A stretch of 64,000 nt of DNA from Verrucomicrobiales bacterium (GTDB taxonomy: Bacteria > Verrucomicrobiota > Verrucomicrobiia > Verrucomicrobiales > DEV007), in contig JARGPJ010000001.1 of NCBI GenBank assembly GCA_029212615.1, forward strand, positions 643,547-707,546, read 5' to 3'. The notes under the pieces were generated by a model, which saw only the letters and a list, made by a program, of their open reading frames with translations, was not told where the DNA came from and searched no databases. The position numbers and the translations under genes are program-made. Of this stretch, positions 18,825 to 28,529 are shown one piece after another (position 1 is the stretch's first letter; the number at the start of each line of letters is the position of its first letter).

Positions 18825-19718
18825 ATGGAATTCCACCAACTCCGCTACTTCATTGCTGCAGCCGAAGAACTCAGTGTCACCGCAGCTGCGAAAAGGCTGC
18901 ACCTTTCACAACCGGCCCTGAGCAGGCAAATCCAAAGCCTCGAAGAGGAGCTTGGCATCGCACTGTTCGACCGGATCAAAAAAAGAATTCACCTCACCGA
19001 TGCAGGTCGATTCTTTCTCATTCGCGCCCGGCAGATTGTCTGTGATGCCGACACCAGCGTGCAACTCCTGCAGGAGCAGTTCGGAGAGGCTAAGCCGAAG
19101 ACGCGACTGGGATTCATCAGCATCTTCCTCGACGACATCGTTGCCCCCGCCGTGAAAGCGGTGCGAAAACAGTCTCATAACCTTGAGATCTCCCTGCATG
19201 AGTTATCCCCCAAGGCCCAGCTCGACCGCCTCCGGGACGATCAACTGGACCTCGCCCTTCTCGGCAATCTCAGCGACGAAGACCGGACCCGATACGAGAT
19301 GAAATGTATCATGCGCAGTCCCATGGCCGCGGTTCTTCCAGACGACCATCGACTCGCCAAGCGAAAACAAATCGTCCTGAGCGAACTGCGCGGGGAGCCA
19401 TTTGTGTCCCTCTCTGACACTATTTTCCCGGGACGACGCCAATTCCTCCGTTCTGTCTGCCAATCTCAGGGATTCGAGCCGAATATCGTGGAGGAATCCG
19501 ATTCGCTCTCACTGCTTCTCGGGGCTGTTTCCACCGGCGGCGGTGTCGCCATCCTACCCGCTCACAGTCAAAAACTGCCTCACGCCGGCAGTGTTTTTGT
19601 TCACCTCAAAACACCGGTGATCTATGCCGAAGTCCTCGCCGTCTACAAACCGACCCAGCAGGCCGGGACGTTCACCAGGCTGCTGATCGAATTGGAAAAA
19701 GCGGCCGGCGCGATTTAG
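18825..19718 (+). CDS. LysR-type transcriptional regulator
   Basis: A 297-residue regulator. The start at ATG 18825 gives the standard N-terminus MEFHQLRYFIAAAEELSVT. The longer frame back to 18660 runs into the divergent pirin gene. The winged helix (residues 1-60) has AAKRLHLSQPALSRQIQSLE as the recognition region. The co-inducer domain (~90-290) includes LGFISIFLDDIVAPA and VSTGGGVAILPAH. Genes of this family often control the divergent neighbour, here pirin and possibly DoxX. The ligand is unknown. Confidence 0.93.
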   Translation: MEFHQLRYFIAAAEELSVTAAAKRLHLSQPALSRQIQSLEEELGIALFDRIKKRIHLTDAGRFFLIRARQIVCDADTSVQLLQEQFGEAKPKTRLGFISIFLDDIVAPAVKAVRKQSHNLEISLHELSPKAQLDRLRDDQLDLALLGNLSDEDRTRYEMKCIMRSPMAAVLPDDHRLAKRKQIVLSELRGEPFVSLSDTIFPGRRQFLRSVCQSQGFEPNIVEESDSLSLLLGAVSTGGGVAILPAHSQKLPHAGSVFVHLKTPVIYAEVLAVYKPTQQAGTFTRLLIELEKAAGAI

Positions 19719-19755
19719 GGAAGATTACTTCAATCAATCCTCCCCCTCCGATTCC

Positions 19756-20457
19756 ATGTCGAATTTAAAACACAACGGCCGCCTCCGATGGACTCCCAGC
19801 TATCTGCGAAATCAGGGGCAACTGACAAAGGGACAGAAACGGGCACTTCAACAGGGCTGGAAGGACTTCGGCATCGTGTTCAGGCACGGTGAAATGATCG
19901 ACTTGAACTCTGCCTTCGAGACTGAGGGCCCCCTCCTTATCGAGATCGGTTTCGGGATGGGAGACCACCTCGTCCATCTTGCAAAACATTATCCGAACCA
20001 TCGCATCCTCGGAATCGAGGTGCACCGCCCCGGACTGGCGGCCGCCACCGGCAAACTTCAATCCGGTAAAATTGAGAATGTCCGTCTCATCAGGGGAGAT
20101 GCCCGCCTCGTGATATCGGACTATCTCCCTCCCCACCTCGCGGAGGCTGTTTTCATCCAGTTCCCGGAACCCTGGAGCAAAGAGGGAAAAACCCACCGCC
20201 GCCTCATTCAGCCGGAAATGCTGGATCTTCTTCACCGCTGTCTTATCCCCCGCGGCGAGTGCTTCATCATTACCGACATGATAGACTACGCCACCCACTG
20301 TGCTCAACTTTTTGATACCTCATCGCAGTGGCAAAAAATAGAACGCTCTCCCTTTGAGGGCTCCAGAGTTCTCACAAAGTATGAAGAAAAGGCACTCAGA
20401 GAAGGCCGGGAAATCACAGAGTTATGCTACCGGACAAAGGACGGGAATCTGATTTAG
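19756..20457 (+). CDS. trmB: tRNA (guanine-N7-)-methyltransferase
   Basis: TrmB (233 aa) methylates G46 of tRNA using SAM. The SAM-binding motif LLIEIGFGMGDHLVHLA is intact, followed by LGIEVHRPGLAAA and the family signature FIQFPEPWSKEGKTHRRL, where PEPW replaces the commoner PDPW. It has its own start 37 bases after the LysR gene and may be read through from it. Length and motif order are normal. Confidence 0.92.
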   Translation: MSNLKHNGRLRWTPSYLRNQGQLTKGQKRALQQGWKDFGIVFRHGEMIDLNSAFETEGPLLIEIGFGMGDHLVHLAKHYPNHRILGIEVHRPGLAAATGKLQSGKIENVRLIRGDARLVISDYLPPHLAEAVFIQFPEPWSKEGKTHRRLIQPEMLDLLHRCLIPRGECFIITDMIDYATHCAQLFDTSSQWQKIERSPFEGSRVLTKYEEKALREGREITELCYRTKDGNLI

Positions 20458-20506
20458 ATCTCATCGACTTGCGGTATGGTAGCCCCACACTCACCTTTCC
20501 AATACC

Positions 20507-21949
20507 GTGCCCTTTCGTCAAAAGCTTCAATTCCTCCTGATCCTCCTCGTGGGGATATGTTGCGGCCTGCTTCTCTGGATGAGCCTTCGAAAGGCCAACC
20601 GGCTTGCCTTTGAACTGATTCAGGAAAAGGTATATTCGATCGCGGTGAGTACCGCTCCGCGAATTTCAGGAGACAAAGTGGAAGCCCTGAAATCTCCGGA
20701 TCAGGACGGGTCAGACCTGTATAATGAAGTGCGTGATGCCCTCCGTTCAGTCCGGAACGCCAACGATACCGGTGCGCTCCCGGTCAGGTTTATCTACATC
20801 ATCCGACCACTTGAAAACGGAGATTGGGAGTATGTCGTCGATGCTGAAGAAAAAGGTGAAGATCGTTCCGCTCTCGGTGAAATTGTGGAATTTGACCACG
20901 ATCACGAGAAACCGGTTCTCACCCTCTCCCGCGCGGATGAAGACTATGCGAAGGACTCCTACGGGGTGTGGCTCTCCGCTTTTTCGCCCATCAAAAATTC
21001 AGCGGGAGAGCCCGTTGCGGTGGTTGGAGTCGATATTGCCGCCTCACGCGTCAAAACGCTGCTGCGCCGCCTCCTCATTGGGGACCTCATTGCGATGGCC
21101 ATCTCTCTCCTTCTCGCGGCGGCGCTGGCCGCCTGGCTCTCACGTAAGGTGACCCGGCCACTCACTGAACTCACGCGATTTGTCCGGGAAATCGGACGGG
21201 GAAATTTTGCCTCCCGAATGAAAGTGAGCAGCACCGATGAATTCGGGGAACTCGCCACCGCGGTCAACCAAATGGCGGAAGGCCTCCAGGAGAGGGAATC
21301 GCTCAAGGGTGCTCTTGTCCACTATGTACGTTCGCAGGCAGCCGATTCTAAAGTGAGTGGGGAAAGCCCTGAAACCGGGGAATCCTCGTCGCGCCAGATC
21401 ACGGCCCTCGTCGCCGAACTTTGCGGCTTCAGCCAACTCTCCTCCCAACTCGGCAGTGAACGCGTTTTCGCGCTCCTGAATGAGTATTTCTCCACCATGA
21501 TCGATGCGGTTCTTCGCCACGGTGGATCACTGGAAAAATCATCAGACGAAAGCGTCATTGCCATCTTCGGTGCTCAGAGCGTGGACCCCCAGCAGGAACG
21601 TCACGCGATTGAGACAGCCCTCGCAATGCAGAATGCCCTCACAAAGCTGCTCTCTGACTGGAATATCAGCACGAACTCCCCTGTTTTCCTGGAGATCGGA
21701 ATTCACACCGGAATGGCTTCCGTTCAACACTCCGGAGCACAGGATCAACTCGACATCGACAGCGTCAAAGCCGTCGTGGAGACCTCGATCAAAATCGTGA
21801 AAGTCGGACGCCCACTCAATAACCGTCTCACGATCTCCGACACAACCGCGGAAAATCTGAATCACACGTTTCCTCTCAGCCCGGTCGACGAAGACTCGCT
21901 TGATTTCGGCCTCTTCACGGTCGCGATGCCGAAAATGAAGGTGCTCTAG
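20507..21949 (+). CDS. Membrane sensor with HAMP and degenerate class III cyclase-like domain
   Basis: A 480-residue protein, GTG start. Order: transmembrane helix (~6-26), a periplasmic single-Cache-like sensor (~27-190, with DFDHDHEKP-type acidic loop and VGVDIAASRV before the second helix), a second helix (~192-212), HAMP (~212-265, RPLTELTRFVREIGRGNF and FGELATAVNQM), then a class III nucleotide cyclase domain (~295-440). In this domain the usual metal-binding Asp pair appears changed: FADI-type is AELCGF here, and the GDG of GDGVMAVFG is DES in DESVIAIFG. It may bind nucleotide without normal catalysis. It overlaps nothing and converges on a GT2 gene. Confidence 0.8.
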   Translation: MPFRQKLQFLLILLVGICCGLLLWMSLRKANRLAFELIQEKVYSIAVSTAPRISGDKVEALKSPDQDGSDLYNEVRDALRSVRNANDTGALPVRFIYIIRPLENGDWEYVVDAEEKGEDRSALGEIVEFDHDHEKPVLTLSRADEDYAKDSYGVWLSAFSPIKNSAGEPVAVVGVDIAASRVKTLLRRLLIGDLIAMAISLLLAAALAAWLSRKVTRPLTELTRFVREIGRGNFASRMKVSSTDEFGELATAVNQMAEGLQERESLKGALVHYVRSQAADSKVSGESPETGESSSRQITALVAELCGFSQLSSQLGSERVFALLNEYFSTMIDAVLRHGGSLEKSSDESVIAIFGAQSVDPQQERHAIETALAMQNALTKLLSDWNISTNSPVFLEIGIHTGMASVQHSGAQDQLDIDSVKAVVETSIKIVKVGRPLNNRLTISDTTAENLNHTFPLSPVDEDSLDFGLFTVAMPKMKVL

Positions 21950-21961
21950 AAACGTCCCCTT

Positions 21962-22687
21962 TTACCCGGGCCTACGATACCAGAGCTGGCACATTTTCTT
22001 ACTCTTCGTAGCCCCGGGGATCAGAAAAATAATCGCTAACTGTCTCACAAAATCCCAGGTGGAAAACCAGTCCGACTTTCTCCCTGACGTCATCACCGGA
22101 GGATTCTGAATGACCCTGAATCCAAGACCCTTCTTCCGCGCCCACTTTTTGATGCGCCGGGCGAGCCAGACCTCCTCCCCCGCGTAGACGGATTCGTCGA
22201 ATCCACCGCCGGCCTCAAAAGCATCGCGTCGACAGTAAAAGAAACTCCCCGCCGCGAAATTAAAGGCGGCGGCACCGCGATTCCAGCAATCAGTGATCCA
22301 TCCCACGATCGGGATGACCGCTTGATCCATCACGATCCGCGCGCCACCGGCGGCGATTTTCCCGGATTCCAAATGCTTCAGAGCCGTCTGCAGCGTTCCT
22401 GATTCGATCTGAGTGTCGGCATCGACAAAAACGAGATAGAACGCGTCAGTCTTCTCGGCCCCCGCATTGCGGGCCCTCGCGATCTGATTGTGCGGCTCAA
22501 AAACGACAAGGTCCGCTCCGTTTTCCTCCGCCACTTCACCGGTACGATCAGTCGAATTGTTGTTCACGACAACGAGCTTCCCTATCTCCGGCAGAGAAGA
22601 CATCGCCCGGCGCGCCGCGGCCATGGTACCGGCAAGAAGCGCCTCCTCATTGTAGGCGGGAATAATGATGGCGTAATGAATGGTCAC
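21962..22687 (-). CDS. Family 2 glycosyltransferase
   Basis: A 241-residue protein from GTG 22687; an in-frame TTG at 22705 is the alternative. The GT-A nucleotide-binding start YAIIIPAYNEEALL, the VVNNNSTDRT loop, and the DXD-like VFVDADTQIE are typical for GT2. A later EEVWLARRIKKW resembles the ED-Y/W acceptor-side motif. The C-terminal third has one amphipathic/hydrophobic segment (VRQLAIIFLIPGA). It is alone on this strand, divergent from dinB. Substrate unknown. Confidence 0.88.
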   Translation of the reverse strand: MTIHYAIIIPAYNEEALLAGTMAAARRAMSSLPEIGKLVVVNNNSTDRTGEVAEENGADLVVFEPHNQIARARNAGAEKTDAFYLVFVDADTQIESGTLQTALKHLESGKIAAGGARIVMDQAVIPIVGWITDCWNRGAAAFNFAAGSFFYCRRDAFEAGGGFDESVYAGEEVWLARRIKKWARKKGLGFRVIQNPPVMTSGRKSDWFSTWDFVRQLAIIFLIPGATKSKKMCQLWYRRPG

Positions 22688-22762
22688 GCGGATGGCTACG
22701 CTCAAAAAGAGGTTTTGGAAAGACGTTGATGAATACCACTCCTCATGCGAACAGTATAAGAA

Positions 22763-23824
22763 ATGCTTTCACCCGGCAATGAACGTAAAATCATCCATGT
22801 CGACATGGACTGTTTCTACGCGGCGATCGAGCTTCGGGAAAGACCTGAATTAGTGGGCAAACCGGTCGCAGTCGGCGGAAGCAGTGGTCGTGGCGTCCTC
22901 ACGACTTGCAATTACGAAGCACGGGAGTTCGGCTGCCATTCGGCGATGCCTGCCTTCAAAGCAAAGGCGCTCTGCCCCGATCTCATCATGCTGCCGACGA
23001 ACTTTGAGCTGTATCGTCACGAATCCTCGAGAATTCGCGACATTTTCGCCCAGTTCACTCCCCTCATTGAACCGCTTTCCCTCGACGAAGCCTACCTCGA
23101 CGTGACTCACCTCGATTCCGAAAGCGGAACAATTGCCTGGGAAATCCGCGAACGCATCCGCCTCGAAACTCAGCTAACCGCTTCGGCTGGCATTGCCCCC
23201 AATAAATTCCTCGCCAAGATCGCGAGTGATTGGAGAAAACCCGATGGTCAGTTCGAGGTCCGCCGCTGTGAGATCGATGATTTCCTCACCGACCTCCCCG
23301 TGAAAAAGATCTGGGGTGTCGGCAAACGCACCGCGCAGCGACTGAATGAGGCAGGGATCCGCACCTGCGGCGATCTCCGTAAGCGCAGTGAGGTCGAACT
23401 GGTCCGGCGATTCGGGAAATTCGGGAGATCACTTTTTCATCTCTCCCGCGGGATCGACGACCGTCCGGTGAACCCTCATCGCGAGCGGAAATCGCTCAGC
23501 AACGAACGAACCTTCCGGGAGAATCTCACCAGTCTCGAGGACGGGCTTTCCAAACTGGAGGAACTCATCGACGAACTGCACCATGATCTCACCGGCCGGC
23601 ACGAAGAACGGGAAATCCGCGAGTGCGTGGTAAAAGTGAAGTTCGAAGACTTTCAAAGCACCACGGCGCAGCGTGCCGCCGACCGGGTCGAACCGGACAC
23701 AATGAGGGATCTTCTTGCCGAAGCCTGGGAACGCGGCGAAGGGAAATCGGTGAGGCTTATTGGTGCCGGGGTTCGCTTCCGCCCCGTCGCAGTCGGGGGC
23801 GTTGAACAACTGGAAATGTTCTGA
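22763..23824 (+). CDS. dinB: DNA polymerase IV
   Basis: Y-family translesion polymerase (353 aa). Visible motifs are HVDMDCFYAAIE with the first catalytic Asp, SLDEAYLDVT with the second Asp-Glu pair, ASAGIAPNKFLAKIASD in the palm, and a helix-hairpin-helix region (VKKIWGVGKRTAQRLNEAGI). The little-finger domain follows. The last residues QLEMF are a textbook beta-clamp-binding peptide. The start at ATG 22763 is unambiguous. The C-terminal part overlaps an out-of-frame upstream extension of the DUF1080 gene, which is not used. Confidence 0.96.
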   Translation: MLSPGNERKIIHVDMDCFYAAIELRERPELVGKPVAVGGSSGRGVLTTCNYEAREFGCHSAMPAFKAKALCPDLIMLPTNFELYRHESSRIRDIFAQFTPLIEPLSLDEAYLDVTHLDSESGTIAWEIRERIRLETQLTASAGIAPNKFLAKIASDWRKPDGQFEVRRCEIDDFLTDLPVKKIWGVGKRTAQRLNEAGIRTCGDLRKRSEVELVRRFGKFGRSLFHLSRGIDDRPVNPHRERKSLSNERTFRENLTSLEDGLSKLEELIDELHHDLTGRHEEREIRECVVKVKFEDFQSTTAQRAADRVEPDTMRDLLAEAWERGEGKSVRLIGAGVRFRPVAVGGVEQLEMF

Positions 23825-23903
23825 GCGCTCAAAATTGCGCAGCCCTTTCGCCGCAGAAGCGTTGCAGCAGACCTTCTCTCAACGGGTAAGTTTCCCTTCT
23901 CTC

Positions 23904-24572
23904 ATGAAAAATTCGATTCTCATTTCTCTACTCACGCTTTCCCTCCTCTGCCTGTCCTCTCACGCTGAAGAAGGCGGGAAAATCATGCTTTTTAACGGCA
24001 AAGATCTCACCGGCTGGACCAATCCCTATGAGCACGGGGAAGCAAAAGTCGTCGATGGGGAGATCCACCTTCTAGCGGACAAAAAGTTCTTTCTCGTGAC
24101 AGAGGAATCCTTCGAAGACTTCATCGTCGAGATCGATATTCATCTCCCCGAAGGGAAAGCGAACTCAGGCGTCATGTTTCGCGCTAATGTGTCTCCCGGT
24201 AAAGTCTTCGGCTATCAGGCCGAGTGCGATGGCTCAGATCGCCGCTGGTCAGGCGGGCTCTACGACGAAGGTCGCCGCAAGTGGCTTTGGCCCAGCAAAA
24301 GCGGCAACACCGGTGACGAATCTTTCCTCGCTCACGAGAAAGAATCACAAGCCTATTTCGCGAAGCCGGAGGTTCGTGATGCGCTGAAGCGCAATGGTTG
24401 GAATACCTACAAAATCACCTGCAAAGGCGACTCCATTCGTATCGAAGTCAACGGCGTCGTCACCACCGAGATCAATGACGCCACTGACAGCGCCGGCCCC
24501 ATCGGCATCCAGCACCATGGCGAAGACGGCCAGGTTTATCGCTTCCGGAACCTGGTTCTCACAAAACTGTGA
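23904..24572 (+). CDS. Secreted DUF1080 (3-keto-disaccharide hydrolase-like) protein
   Basis: A 222-residue protein starting at ATG 23904, with signal peptide (ILISLLTLSLLCLSSHAEE). The concanavalin-like beta-sandwich of the DUF1080 family is shown by LFNGKDLTGW near the start, IHLPEGKANSGVMFRA in the middle, WNTYKITCKGDSIRIEVNG, and IGIQHHGEDGQVYRFRN at the end. Members include 3-keto-glycoside hydrolases; many copies occur in PVC genomes. Conserved sugar-handling context is not adjacent here, so the substrate is open. Confidence 0.9.
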   Translation: MKNSILISLLTLSLLCLSSHAEEGGKIMLFNGKDLTGWTNPYEHGEAKVVDGEIHLLADKKFFLVTEESFEDFIVEIDIHLPEGKANSGVMFRANVSPGKVFGYQAECDGSDRRWSGGLYDEGRRKWLWPSKSGNTGDESFLAHEKESQAYFAKPEVRDALKRNGWNTYKITCKGDSIRIEVNGVVTTEINDATDSAGPIGIQHHGEDGQVYRFRNLVLTKL

Positions 24573-24668
24573 GATCACCTCATCCATCCAATTCCCGGCG
24601 GAAATGGCGGATCGATGGTAACCCTCGAAAAGAAAACCTCCCGTCTTAAGGACGCGGTAATTCTTTAA

Positions 24669-26258
24669 CTAACACCCGCACAGGTTCACCCGCATCCCCA
24701 GGGCTGTCGCGAGCGCTGCTTTTGTCTCGAGGCAAAGGTCCGCTTCCTTCGCGCTGTTTGCGTAGGCCACCTGAATGTGATTCGACTGGTGCTTGGCCAT
24801 GAGTTGGTCCCGCGTCACTCCGTGGATGACAGCATGCATGATGGGCCACTGCGAAGTCGTATTATCCCATCTGCGCTGTGTCTCCTCTTCCGGAAGCTCC
24901 ACCACGGTGGCCCGTCCGATATCCATGCTAATCCCCTCCGGCTCGACATAAATACGGCTCCAGACGATCTCCCCGGGCTTCGCAACCCCTTTGAGCGATG
25001 ACCCGCCCGATGGAAAATACATCGCCGGCTGACGCTCTCCCTTCGATCCGGCATAGCCTTCGATATGGTGCGCCGGGGGGGCCGCACCACTGATCTCAAA
25101 AACCCAGACGTAGTCCTCGACCGTCCCGGAGCGATCACGATCCCCCCAGCGAATGTCGTGCAGCGTGTTCTCACTTGGCTGCCCGAGCGCCCGATGAACC
25201 CGTTCGGTGAGGACCCCGTCAATGCCGGCACATTCGTCGACTTCGTTAAAATGAGTAAACGGCACCTCCGGCTTGATAATTTCACCGGCGAGGTTCTTCA
25301 CCGGCGGACGCTCGCCATTATTCAGCATCCCTTCAACGAGATCGGAAGCCGGGGACATATCCTTCAGCCCCTGCTGATACTGAATGCCGATCGCATCACA
25401 ACCGAAGGAATCACCCATGCGGCAAGCGGCGATGTACATTTTACACTGCAGAAGCACCTGAGCCTCAGTCAACTCAGTCGCGTGATCCGTTCCTAAGTCG
25501 AAGGTGAAACCCGTCGCCAGAATCCAATCCAAGACCTCACGGGCCTCCCCTTCAGAGACGGTGCCCATCTCTGCCAGGAGCGCGCTTTGTGAGAGGCGCT
25601 CTTTGAAAAATCCAAGAGGATGAAGTTGTTCATCGGGAACGATCGCGTTGTACATCCCCATGCAGCCTTCATCAAAAACACCGAGAATGACTTTCTCGCT
25701 CTCAATCTCTTCGGCGAGGGCCTCAGCAGTTGCTTTCGCTTTTTCAGAAACGGTTTCAAGAGAAAACGGACGGGCGTGATCAGTCGGATGAACCAGAGTC
25801 CCCGTTTCCAGCCAAACCCTAAGTTGCTCGCGGAAACCGGCGTCCGAAAAATCCTCACCCCACAAGGTCGAGAAATCACGCCCCGCTTTGGTCAGGGAAC
25901 CGTTCAAATTCAGAAGACCGACCAGCCCCGGCCACTGCCCGGACCAGTTCGCAAGGGTTAAGACCGGCCCCTGATGCGTTAGAAGCCCCGGATAGACATG
26001 ATAAGAATATTGCCAAACCGCCACCGCCACGATGATGGGAGCATCGACGGGAATTCCCTTGAATACATCGAGTCCTTCACGCTGCCCCGCGATAAACCCA
26101 TGTGCTTCTTTTTCCTTAAAAGGGTGAGCGCGAACGACTTCGTGTCCCAATGCTGCGATCGCCTCTCCCAACTGCGATTCCATTTCCGCCTGAGCAGCCC
26201 AGCAGTTCTGATTGGCAGAGAGGCGGGAGTCACCGGAGGCAAGTGTATAGACTTTCAT
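24669..26258 (-). CDS. L-fucose isomerase-like protein
   Basis: A 529-residue protein starting at ATG 26258. It has the layout of the L-fucose/L-arabinose isomerase superfamily: N-terminal Rossmann-like domains ([54 protein letters not shown]) and a C-terminal region with [20 protein letters not shown]. The expected acid pair is suggested by VFDEGCMGM and [12 protein letters not shown]. An [14 protein letters not shown] loop is also present. Length is near that of FucI relatives. Divergent from the arabinose-5-phosphate isomerase gene. Superfamily is likely; the sugar is not determinable. Confidence 0.75.
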   Translation of the reverse strand: MKVYTLASGDSRLSANQNCWAAQAEMESQLGEAIAALGHEVVRAHPFKEKEAHGFIAGQREGLDVFKGIPVDAPIIVAVAVWQYSYHVYPGLLTHQGPVLTLANWSGQWPGLVGLLNLNGSLTKAGRDFSTLWGEDFSDAGFREQLRVWLETGTLVHPTDHARPFSLETVSEKAKATAEALAEEIESEKVILGVFDEGCMGMYNAIVPDEQLHPLGFFKERLSQSALLAEMGTVSEGEAREVLDWILATGFTFDLGTDHATELTEAQVLLQCKMYIAACRMGDSFGCDAIGIQYQQGLKDMSPASDLVEGMLNNGERPPVKNLAGEIIKPEVPFTHFNEVDECAGIDGVLTERVHRALGQPSENTLHDIRWGDRDRSGTVEDYVWVFEISGAAPPAHHIEGYAGSKGERQPAMYFPSGGSSLKGVAKPGEIVWSRIYVEPEGISMDIGRATVVELPEEETQRRWDNTTSQWPIMHAVIHGVTRDQLMAKHQSNHIQVAYANSAKEADLCLETKAALATALGMRVNLCGC

Positions 26259-26450
26259 GCTTTTGTATAGAGCGTCATTTAAGAGCCATGATCCCATCGA
26301 TTCAATCACGCATCTGCGGGGGGAATGGAGAGCGGCTCATCTGCTGCAGGGACAGGTTATATCTGCACCGATCGGCTATTTCCTGTTCCGCTTCCCAAAC
26401 GCTGCGGTTGATCCCTCTCACGAAGGCCCTATCGTTCCCGACCCCGTCTT

Positions 26451-27425
26451 ATGGATCATTTGGACAAAGCCCGTCGTGTCATTTCGTTGGAGATTGAAGA
26501 ACTCCAGCGTCTTCATGAGCGCATCGACACTTCATTTATCGACGCCGTCGAAATGCTCAAGAGCACGATCGAGAATGGCGCACGAATCGCCATCGTCGGG
26601 GTCGGGAAATCCGGAAATATCGGCAGCAAACTGGCTGCGACGCTCAACTCAACCGGCGCCCCCGCATCAGTTCTCAATTGTCAGGATGCCATTCACGGCG
26701 ATCTCGGCCTCGTGAACCCGGGGGATAGCGTCATTACTCTCAGCTATTCAGGGGAAACCGCGGAACTTCTGGCACTCCTCCCGCATCTGAAACGCCGTCA
26801 GGCCAGGATCATTGCGATCACGGGGAAGCCAAAATCAACCCTGGGAAAAGCGGCAGACTGCGTCATCGACATCAACGTGAAACGCGAAGCCTGTCCCCTT
26901 AATCTCGCACCGACTTCAAGCACCACAAATACTCTCGTGATCGGAGACGCCCTCGCGATGGTACTTCTGGAATCGCGCGGCTTCACGAAAGAACATTTTG
27001 CCGAACTTCACCCGGGAGGCTCTCTCGGACGGGCCCTCTTGATGAGGGCAGGCGACATCATGCGCAAAGGCGAGGACTTCGTGGTCGTCCCGGCGGAGTT
27101 ACCGGTCACTGAGGTGATTGCTAAAATGACCAAAGCCCGCGCCGGAGCAGTCGTGATCGCAGCTTCCAACGGCCTCCTCGAAGGTGTCTTCACCCAAGGT
27201 GATTTCGTGCGTGCCTTTCAAAGTGGAAACCCGGCGATCGGCTCCCGGGAGGTCGGTCACTTCATGACGAAGGATCCCATCCACGTGAAAGAGGACCGGC
27301 TTGTCGGGGAAGTCCTGCGGACACTCGAAGACAGCCGCATTGATGACCTTGTCGTCGTCGATGCCGCCGGAAAGCCCATCGGCATGATCGATACTCAGGA
27401 TCTCACCCGCCTCCAAATCGTGTAG
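26451..27425 (+). CDS. kdsD: Arabinose-5-phosphate isomerase, KpsF/GutQ family
   Basis: A 324-residue protein. The SIS domain (~40-175) contains IAIVGVGKSGNIGSKLA, STGAPASVLN and LSYSGETAELLALLPHL. NLAPTSSTTNTLVIGDALA and FAELHPGGSLGRALL follow, all diagnostic of the KpsF/KdsD family. Two CBS domains (~210-324) end it. The product converts ribulose 5-phosphate to arabinose 5-phosphate, the precursor of Kdo. This supports a Gram-negative cell with LPS or a Kdo-containing capsule. kdsA and kdsB are not in the window. Confidence 0.93.
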   Translation: MDHLDKARRVISLEIEELQRLHERIDTSFIDAVEMLKSTIENGARIAIVGVGKSGNIGSKLAATLNSTGAPASVLNCQDAIHGDLGLVNPGDSVITLSYSGETAELLALLPHLKRRQARIIAITGKPKSTLGKAADCVIDINVKREACPLNLAPTSSTTNTLVIGDALAMVLLESRGFTKEHFAELHPGGSLGRALLMRAGDIMRKGEDFVVVPAELPVTEVIAKMTKARAGAVVIAASNGLLEGVFTQGDFVRAFQSGNPAIGSREVGHFMTKDPIHVKEDRLVGEVLRTLEDSRIDDLVVVDAAGKPIGMIDTQDLTRLQIV

Positions 27426-27481
27426 AAGCGCTTCCTTCCACGCCCTGACCGCTTCCTCTCAACAAAGGCGGGGACAAAACT

Positions 27482-28447
27482 TCACGAAGGCCAGGTCGTG
27501 AGCAGAACCTCGGCCCCGCCCTCAACTGCCACCGGAAGTTCCTCTGTCGGCGAAGCCGGCACGATAAAAAATTCACCTTCGACAAAGATTTCATCCCCGG
27601 CACTTAATTTCCCCGAAACCACGGTGATGACCGCAAAGCGCTCTTCTGTCACGCTGAGGAGCGATTCACCTTCTTCAACCGGGTGTCGCTCGAGTCGAAA
27701 ATGTTCACATTCGCTGAGGAGGCTGCCGTCCGGCTCATCCATGCCCGGGCTGACGTCTGAGAAGTCAATGCACTTGAGCGATTCTTCGATATGCAGATCC
27801 CGGGGTTTTCCATCAAGCCCCTTCCGGTTCCAATCATAAACCCGATAGGTCGTGTCGGAGTTCTGCTGAATTTCGTAGATCAGTAACCCGGCGCCAATCG
27901 CGTGAAGCCGGCCGCTCGGGATGAAAATATGCTGCCCCGTCACCACCGGGATCGCGTGGACCACCTTTTCTGCGGTACCGTCTTCGAGAGCTGCCCGAAA
28001 AGAGGCCTCAGTCACCCCCGGCTCAACCCCGACGTACAATTCAGCATCGGGCTCAGCGTGAGCAATATACCAAACCTCCGTCTTGGGCTCTCCTCCGAGC
28101 TCACCAGCGACAACTGCCGGCGGATGCACCTGAATGGAGAGCTTGTCACGCGCATCGAGAATTTTGAAGAGCAGAGGAAAGCGGTCCTCCGATGGGGCCT
28201 TTGTCCCGAAGATATCCGCCTTCTTTGCCGGATCGCTCCACAATTGACGAAGGGTCTGCCCCGAAAGAGGCCCGCCTTTCACCTCTGAATCGGCCTCTTC
28301 GCGAGCCGAAATTTCCCACGACTCTCCGAAAGGCGTCTCCCCGTCCGGCAGAGAACGACCAAAGCGGGTTTCCAAAACGCGCCCACCCCAGACTCTGGAC
28401 TGATAAATCGGCTGAAATCGAAGAAATGACGGGGCTTGAGTGGACAT
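27482..28447 (-). CDS. manA: Mannose-6-phosphate isomerase, class I
   Basis: A 321-residue cupin enzyme interconverting fructose 6-phosphate and mannose 6-phosphate. ATG 28447 gives the normal start FLRFQPIYQSRVWGG. Zn-site motifs include FPLLFKILDARDKLSIQVHPP, with the Gln and His of QVHP. The later segments IPSGRLHAIGAGLLIYEIQQ and TTYRVYDWNRKG are standard. It is convergent with kdsD and divergent from fur (82-base gap). It would supply mannose 6-phosphate for GDP-mannose-type sugars of the polysaccharide locus. Confidence 0.93.
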   Translation of the reverse strand: MSTQAPSFLRFQPIYQSRVWGGRVLETRFGRSLPDGETPFGESWEISAREEADSEVKGGPLSGQTLRQLWSDPAKKADIFGTKAPSEDRFPLLFKILDARDKLSIQVHPPAVVAGELGGEPKTEVWYIAHAEPDAELYVGVEPGVTEASFRAALEDGTAEKVVHAIPVVTGQHIFIPSGRLHAIGAGLLIYEIQQNSDTTYRVYDWNRKGLDGKPRDLHIEESLKCIDFSDVSPGMDEPDGSLLSECEHFRLERHPVEEGESLLSVTEERFAVITVVSGKLSAGDEIFVEGEFFIVPASPTEELPVAVEGGAEVLLTTWPS

Positions 28448-28529
28448 AACGGGGAATCGTCTGCTATTTGTATAGGAGGGAATAGCAGGATTCTTTCCTA
28501 AAATCTGCTTTTTCCGACCGCGTAACTCT

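Noticed and set aside
23760..23903. Upstream extension of the DUF1080 gene into dinB
   Set aside because: It would put 48 residues before a perfect signal peptide; ATG 23904 is the sensible start.
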